Below, piece after piece: positions 61,319 to 64,000 of a DNA stretch of 64,000 nucleotides (position 1 is the first letter of the stretch; every line of letters starts with the position of its first letter). The DNA lies in contig DATIXJ010000027.1 in NCBI GenBank assembly GCA_035518715.1, forward strand, positions 105,517-169,516. The letters run 5' to 3'. Origin of the DNA: DATIXJ01 sp035518715 (GTDB lineage Bacteria > Bacteroidota > Ignavibacteria > UBA10030 > SZUA-254). A program made the translations under genes and the position numbers. The notes below the pieces were generated by a model. That model was not told the DNA's origin, made no database searches, and saw only the letters and a program-made list of their open reading frames with translations.

Positions 61319-62227
61319 ATGACGCGGCTTTCAGTCATCATCGTCACGTATAACTCGGCTGACACAATCGCTCCGTGCCTGCGATCACTGCGCGGTCAGC
61401 TGCCGGAGGATCATTTCATCGAGATTCTGGTCGTCGACAATGCATCGCGTGACTCGACGAGGGATATCCTCAGGAATGAACTTGCCGGAGAGACGATCCT
61501 GCTGAATTCGGAGAACCGGGGGTTCTCGGCGGCTGTGAATCAGGGGCTCGAAAAAGCATCCGGGGATATTATTCTTCTCGTCAATCCGGACGTTGTCGTT
61601 GATCACTCCTTCTTTGGGGAGCTCCTTGAGTTTTTCAAGAATCAACGAGCAGCGGATATTGCGGGAGCCATGGTATCGGACATGTCGGGAGTGCGGCAGC
61701 CGTCATGCTGGGATCTTCCCTCGATGCGGACACTTGCTCTTGAGTGTTTCCTCCCGCATTCGTTGGCGTTACCGAGAGTGACCGTGAGTCCGGATGCGAC
61801 GTGCGAAGTAGAAATGGTTTCCGGTGTCTGTATGGCGTTTCGCCGGAAGGTCTACGAGCGCATCGGGGGATTCGACGAGCGGTTCTTCATGTTCTATGAA
61901 GACGCAGACTATTGCAGAAGAGCAGGAGAGGAAGGAATGAACGTGTACTTTCTTGCGGAGGCAAAAATCCGCCACACGGTAAGTTCGAGTTCATCCGAAA
62001 ATTTTCCGGAGTTCATTCGACGGATCTGGAAATCGCGCCTCCAGTATATCCGGAAATATCACGGCTCAGTATACGTCTTCTGTGCCCGCCTTCTCTGTCT
62101 TGCCGGAACCTGTTTGAAAATTCCCGTGTATTTTCTCGTCGGATTCCTTGCCGGCAACAGGAAGTTCATTTCGCTTGCGGGAACACATGCCGCAGTCCTG
62201 CCGATAATCTTCGGACCGTTGGAGTGA
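61319..62227 (+). CDS. Glycosyltransferase family 2
   Basis: A 302-residue GT-A protein: LSVIIVTYNSADTIAPCLRSL, DNASRDSTRDI, metal site LVNPDVVVD (the Asn-Pro-Asp form common in rhamnosyltransferases), EMVSGVCMAFRRKVYERIGGFDERFFMFYEDADYC with the acceptor-side acidic motif. A C-terminal membrane segment (LKIPVYFLVGFLAG) is present. Last gene of the operon; it faces a minus-strand gene 37 bases later without a clear terminator. Confidence 0.94.
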   Translation: MTRLSVIIVTYNSADTIAPCLRSLRGQLPEDHFIEILVVDNASRDSTRDILRNELAGETILLNSENRGFSAAVNQGLEKASGDIILLVNPDVVVDHSFFGELLEFFKNQRAADIAGAMVSDMSGVRQPSCWDLPSMRTLALECFLPHSLALPRVTVSPDATCEVEMVSGVCMAFRRKVYERIGGFDERFFMFYEDADYCRRAGEEGMNVYFLAEAKIRHTVSSSSSENFPEFIRRIWKSRLQYIRKYHGSVYVFCARLLCLAGTCLKIPVYFLVGFLAGNRKFISLAGTHAAVLPIIFGPLE

Positions 62228-62264
62228 TGACCTCATTTCCGCCATCCTCAGCTGCGAATTCGGG

Positions 62265-62795
62265 TCACGGGCGCGCCGGTGGTGTCGGAAGATCCAGCGG
62301 GGGAACCGTCGTGTTCTGGCCCCGCGCGAGGAGTAACGCAATGATTCCGCCGGTTACAGCCGCCCCTCCGATAATGTAATAGATGAGGTTTGATCCTTCT
62401 TTTACCATCTTGACGTGGATTTCGAAGTAGTACCCGCTTCCCTGTAATCCCTCCGGTAAATCACGCCGGTAATACCAGCGAATTTCTCTTCCCGGTCCCG
62501 CAAAAGGTCCGATACCGATGTCTCCTTCAACTGCTACGGGAACGATTGAGAAGGTGTCGTCACCCTCACGCTTCAGGATAATGGAAACATCATACCTGTT
62601 TTCCGTGGGGCTGTTGAGATCATAATTGATCGTGATGACGTCTTCCTTCGTCGACCACTTGATGTTGCTCGTTTTTTCTTCGTCCGATGCCTTTTGCTGT
62701 GCGATCGAGAGATCGCCCATCAGGAATACACCGAGAACGGGCAACAAACCGAGAATGACCGGTTTCTGAATGCGCAAGAGGATGTTGAAAATCAT
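62265..62795 (-). CDS. Envelope protein of unknown function with N- and C-terminal hydrophobic segments
   Basis: A 176-residue protein; AGGTG five bases upstream supports the ATG at 62795. An N-terminal signal or anchor (PVILGLLPVLGVFLMG) is followed by a beta-rich domain (WSTKEDVITINYDLNSP; YDVSIILKREGDD; IRWYYRRDLPEGLQGSGYYFEIHVKM), then a glycine-rich hydrophobic segment (IYYIIGGAAVTGGIIALLLA) and a proline-rich tail. No family recognised. It starts eight bases after the stop of the type IX cargo gene, so the two are cotranscribed and perhaps act together. Confidence 0.7.
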   Translation of the reverse strand: MIFNILLRIQKPVILGLLPVLGVFLMGDLSIAQQKASDEEKTSNIKWSTKEDVITINYDLNSPTENRYDVSIILKREGDDTFSIVPVAVEGDIGIGPFAGPGREIRWYYRRDLPEGLQGSGYYFEIHVKMVKEGSNLIYYIIGGAAVTGGIIALLLARGQNTTVPPLDLPTPPARP

Positions 62796-62803
62796 GGCGT
62801 CAC

Positions 62804-64000
62804 CTATTTGAGAAGTAGCATTTTCTTTGATAAGACCACATTGCTTCCGTTCGACAGACGGTAGAAGTAGACGCCGCTGGCGACGACCTCACCGGACGCA
62901 TCCCGGGCATCCCAGATATAGGTATGAATGCCCGCCGAGAGCTGGTCGTCGACCAGCGTCTTGACGTGTTGTCCGAGAACAGAATAAATATCCAGCCGTA
63001 CCTTCTGGCTCTGCGGCAACAGCACGCTGATGGAAGTCGAGAGGTTGAACGGATTGGGGTAATTCTGTTCAAGTGCAAAGGTCGAGGGGAGTAATGTCTT
63101 GACCTGCTTCTGCACGAATTCTTTGCTTCCTACGAGAATCCTGAATTGCATCTTCGGCGCCACCTGCTGGTAGGTGTACTTCGGCGCCTTCCGGAGATCG
63201 ACCGGGGTCGAATTGTCGAGGTTGATCAGCACTACCTCCGCCCTAGCGGGAATGCTGTCAAGTCCCCGGAATTCAAGCGTGGATTTGGATTTCCGCGGAT
63301 TCGAGACCTCGAAATTCCATGCCTGTCCTTCACCAAGAGAAGGCCGGATGTCCGTGCTGAATCTGCTGAACGTGTTGTCCCATTCCGGATGCTCAAAGTA
63401 GAGAAGTCCCAGGTCCTGGAAGAAGGGAGGTTTGTGCTGATTGAATGTCGATTCCGTACCCGCCTTCATCGTTGATCCGATGCCGATGAAGTTCTCCTCA
63501 TCCTTATTGTAATCGGATGAATAGGCGATCTGGGCGGCCCATTCCGTCTGGAGTTGCACAGCCGGGGAAACGGAAATGCCGAACGGATAGGGGAGGCGCA
63601 GCGATCCGGAATTCAGAGTATTGAAGTAATAATATCCCGTGAACGGTGCGAGTGATTGTGACTGAGCGTATGATCCGTTAAATCCGAACACCCCCGTGTT
63701 TGCCGGGAGATTATTAGCCGCAATGACCGCCTGCCACGGGATGCTCTGATCGAATGGGACGCCGATGATATTCCATCCGCTGTGGAGCGGGATGGAGAAC
63801 ATCGCTGTTGAGTCGAGCGGTGGCATCGTCATGCGATAGGTGGGAATGTTCAGAGTTCCCTTCCGGATGAACCAGTATCCGACACCGGTATGGAGGAAGG
63901 AATTGGCAGACAGCTCGGAGAGGTAATTCACTGCCTGGCCGTTGTCACTGAACATGCGCCAGTCGGTTGCCTGGTGACCGGTGAGGAATGAGTTCAGGCG
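62804..64000 (-). CDS. Type IX secretion cargo protein, C-terminal part (truncated by window edge)
   Basis: The frame is open to the right edge with no stop upstream of 63955, so the N-terminus is missing. About 398 residues are visible. The first part has PLHSGWNIIGVPFDQSIPW and TGYYYFNTL, strands often seen in the last extracellular domains of large FCB surface proteins. The last 90 residues begin FALEQNYPNPFNLSTSISVLL and end ASGVYFYRLSNG ... MLLLK, the type IX sorting tail. The exported protein is probably surface-attached; its main domain lies outside the window. Confidence 0.9.
   Translation of the reverse strand, partial: RLNSFLTGHQATDWRMFSDNGQAVNYLSELSANSFLHTGVGYWFIRKGTLNIPTYRMTMPPLDSTAMFSIPLHSGWNIIGVPFDQSIPWQAVIAANNLPANTGVFGFNGSYAQSQSLAPFTGYYYFNTLNSGSLRLPYPFGISVSPAVQLQTEWAAQIAYSSDYNKDEENFIGIGSTMKAGTESTFNQHKPPFFQDLGLLYFEHPEWDNTFSRFSTDIRPSLGEGQAWNFEVSNPRKSKSTLEFRGLDSIPARAEVVLINLDNSTPVDLRKAPKYTYQQVAPKMQFRILVGSKEFVQKQVKTLLPSTFALEQNYPNPFNLSTSISVLLPQSQKVRLDIYSVLGQHVKTLVDDQLSAGIHTYIWDARDASGEVVASGVYFYRLSNGSNVVLSKKMLLLK

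Overview
The window looks like a chromosomal segment of a Bacteroidota/Ignavibacteriota-type (FCB group) bacterium. Three secreted proteins end in the C-terminal sorting module typical of type IX secretion cargo in this group, and two of them carry a clear YPNPFN motif. No secretion machinery, rRNA or plasmid functions are visible. One tRNA with a CAT anticodon and the ribosomal protein bS21 gene point to a chromosome. The taxonomic call is an inference from protein style only.

Layout. (1) 1-4922: a tightly overlapping polysaccharide operon, consisting of a truncated TPR membrane protein, a GT4, a methyltransferase, the UDP-GlcNAc 2-epimerase WecB and a GT2. (2) About 5.2-17.4 kb: a run of small, mostly unrelated accessory genes, all on the + strand. 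They include an NTR/carboxypeptidase-regulatory secreted protein, a methyltransferase, a membrane HExxH protein, a propeller lipoprotein, two HNH nucleases (one frameshifted), an ICMT-like methyltransferase, DUF3795, MarC, DUF3052, glyoxalase, DUF1697 and DUF1801 proteins. One canonical and one attC-like integron recombination site lie between them, with several half sites and two copies of a dispersed palindromic repeat. I read this as a degenerate integron cassette array without an integrase in view. (3) 17.6-22.7 kb: an asparagine-synthase-like protein, an S33 hydrolase lipoprotein, a pyrimidine-dimer glycosylase-like protein, small unknowns and a secreted protein.

(4) 22.9-28.7 kb: a second glycan operon (DegT aminotransferase, GT2, GT9, YfhO), closed by a terminator. 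(5) 28.7-29.5 kb: rpsU with a zinc-ribbon protein, minus strand. (6) 29.7-33.1 kb: a methyltransferase, a GT4 and a Wzx-type flippase, minus strand. (7) 33.6-36.6 kb: a seven-repeat propeller type IX cargo protein and a methyltransferase, separated by a strong bidirectional terminator. (8) 37-45.4 kb: tRNA, hemerythrin-like protein, M13 peptidase lipoprotein and a tripartite RND efflux operon. (9) 45.4-47.4 kb: a full-length paralogue of the truncated protein at the left edge.

(10) 47.6-62.2 kb: the most striking part, a nine-gene operon for an ABC-exported surface glycan. It encodes a GT2, a GT4, a methyltransferase fused to a long coiled coil, the Wzm permease, a short Wzt ATPase, a 1611-residue fusion (methyltransferase, coiled coil, two GT4 modules, C-terminal beta domain), a P-loop/methyltransferase protein with what looks like the same C-terminal domain, a GT4 and a GT2. 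The coiled coil of the giant protein holds seven exact-length 39-residue tandem units. The architecture suggests a glycan chain terminator and molecular-ruler system comparable in logic to WbdD of E. coli O9a or WbbB of Klebsiella O12, but built differently. (11) 62.3-64.0 kb: a small envelope protein and the C-terminal part of a type IX cargo protein, running off the right edge.
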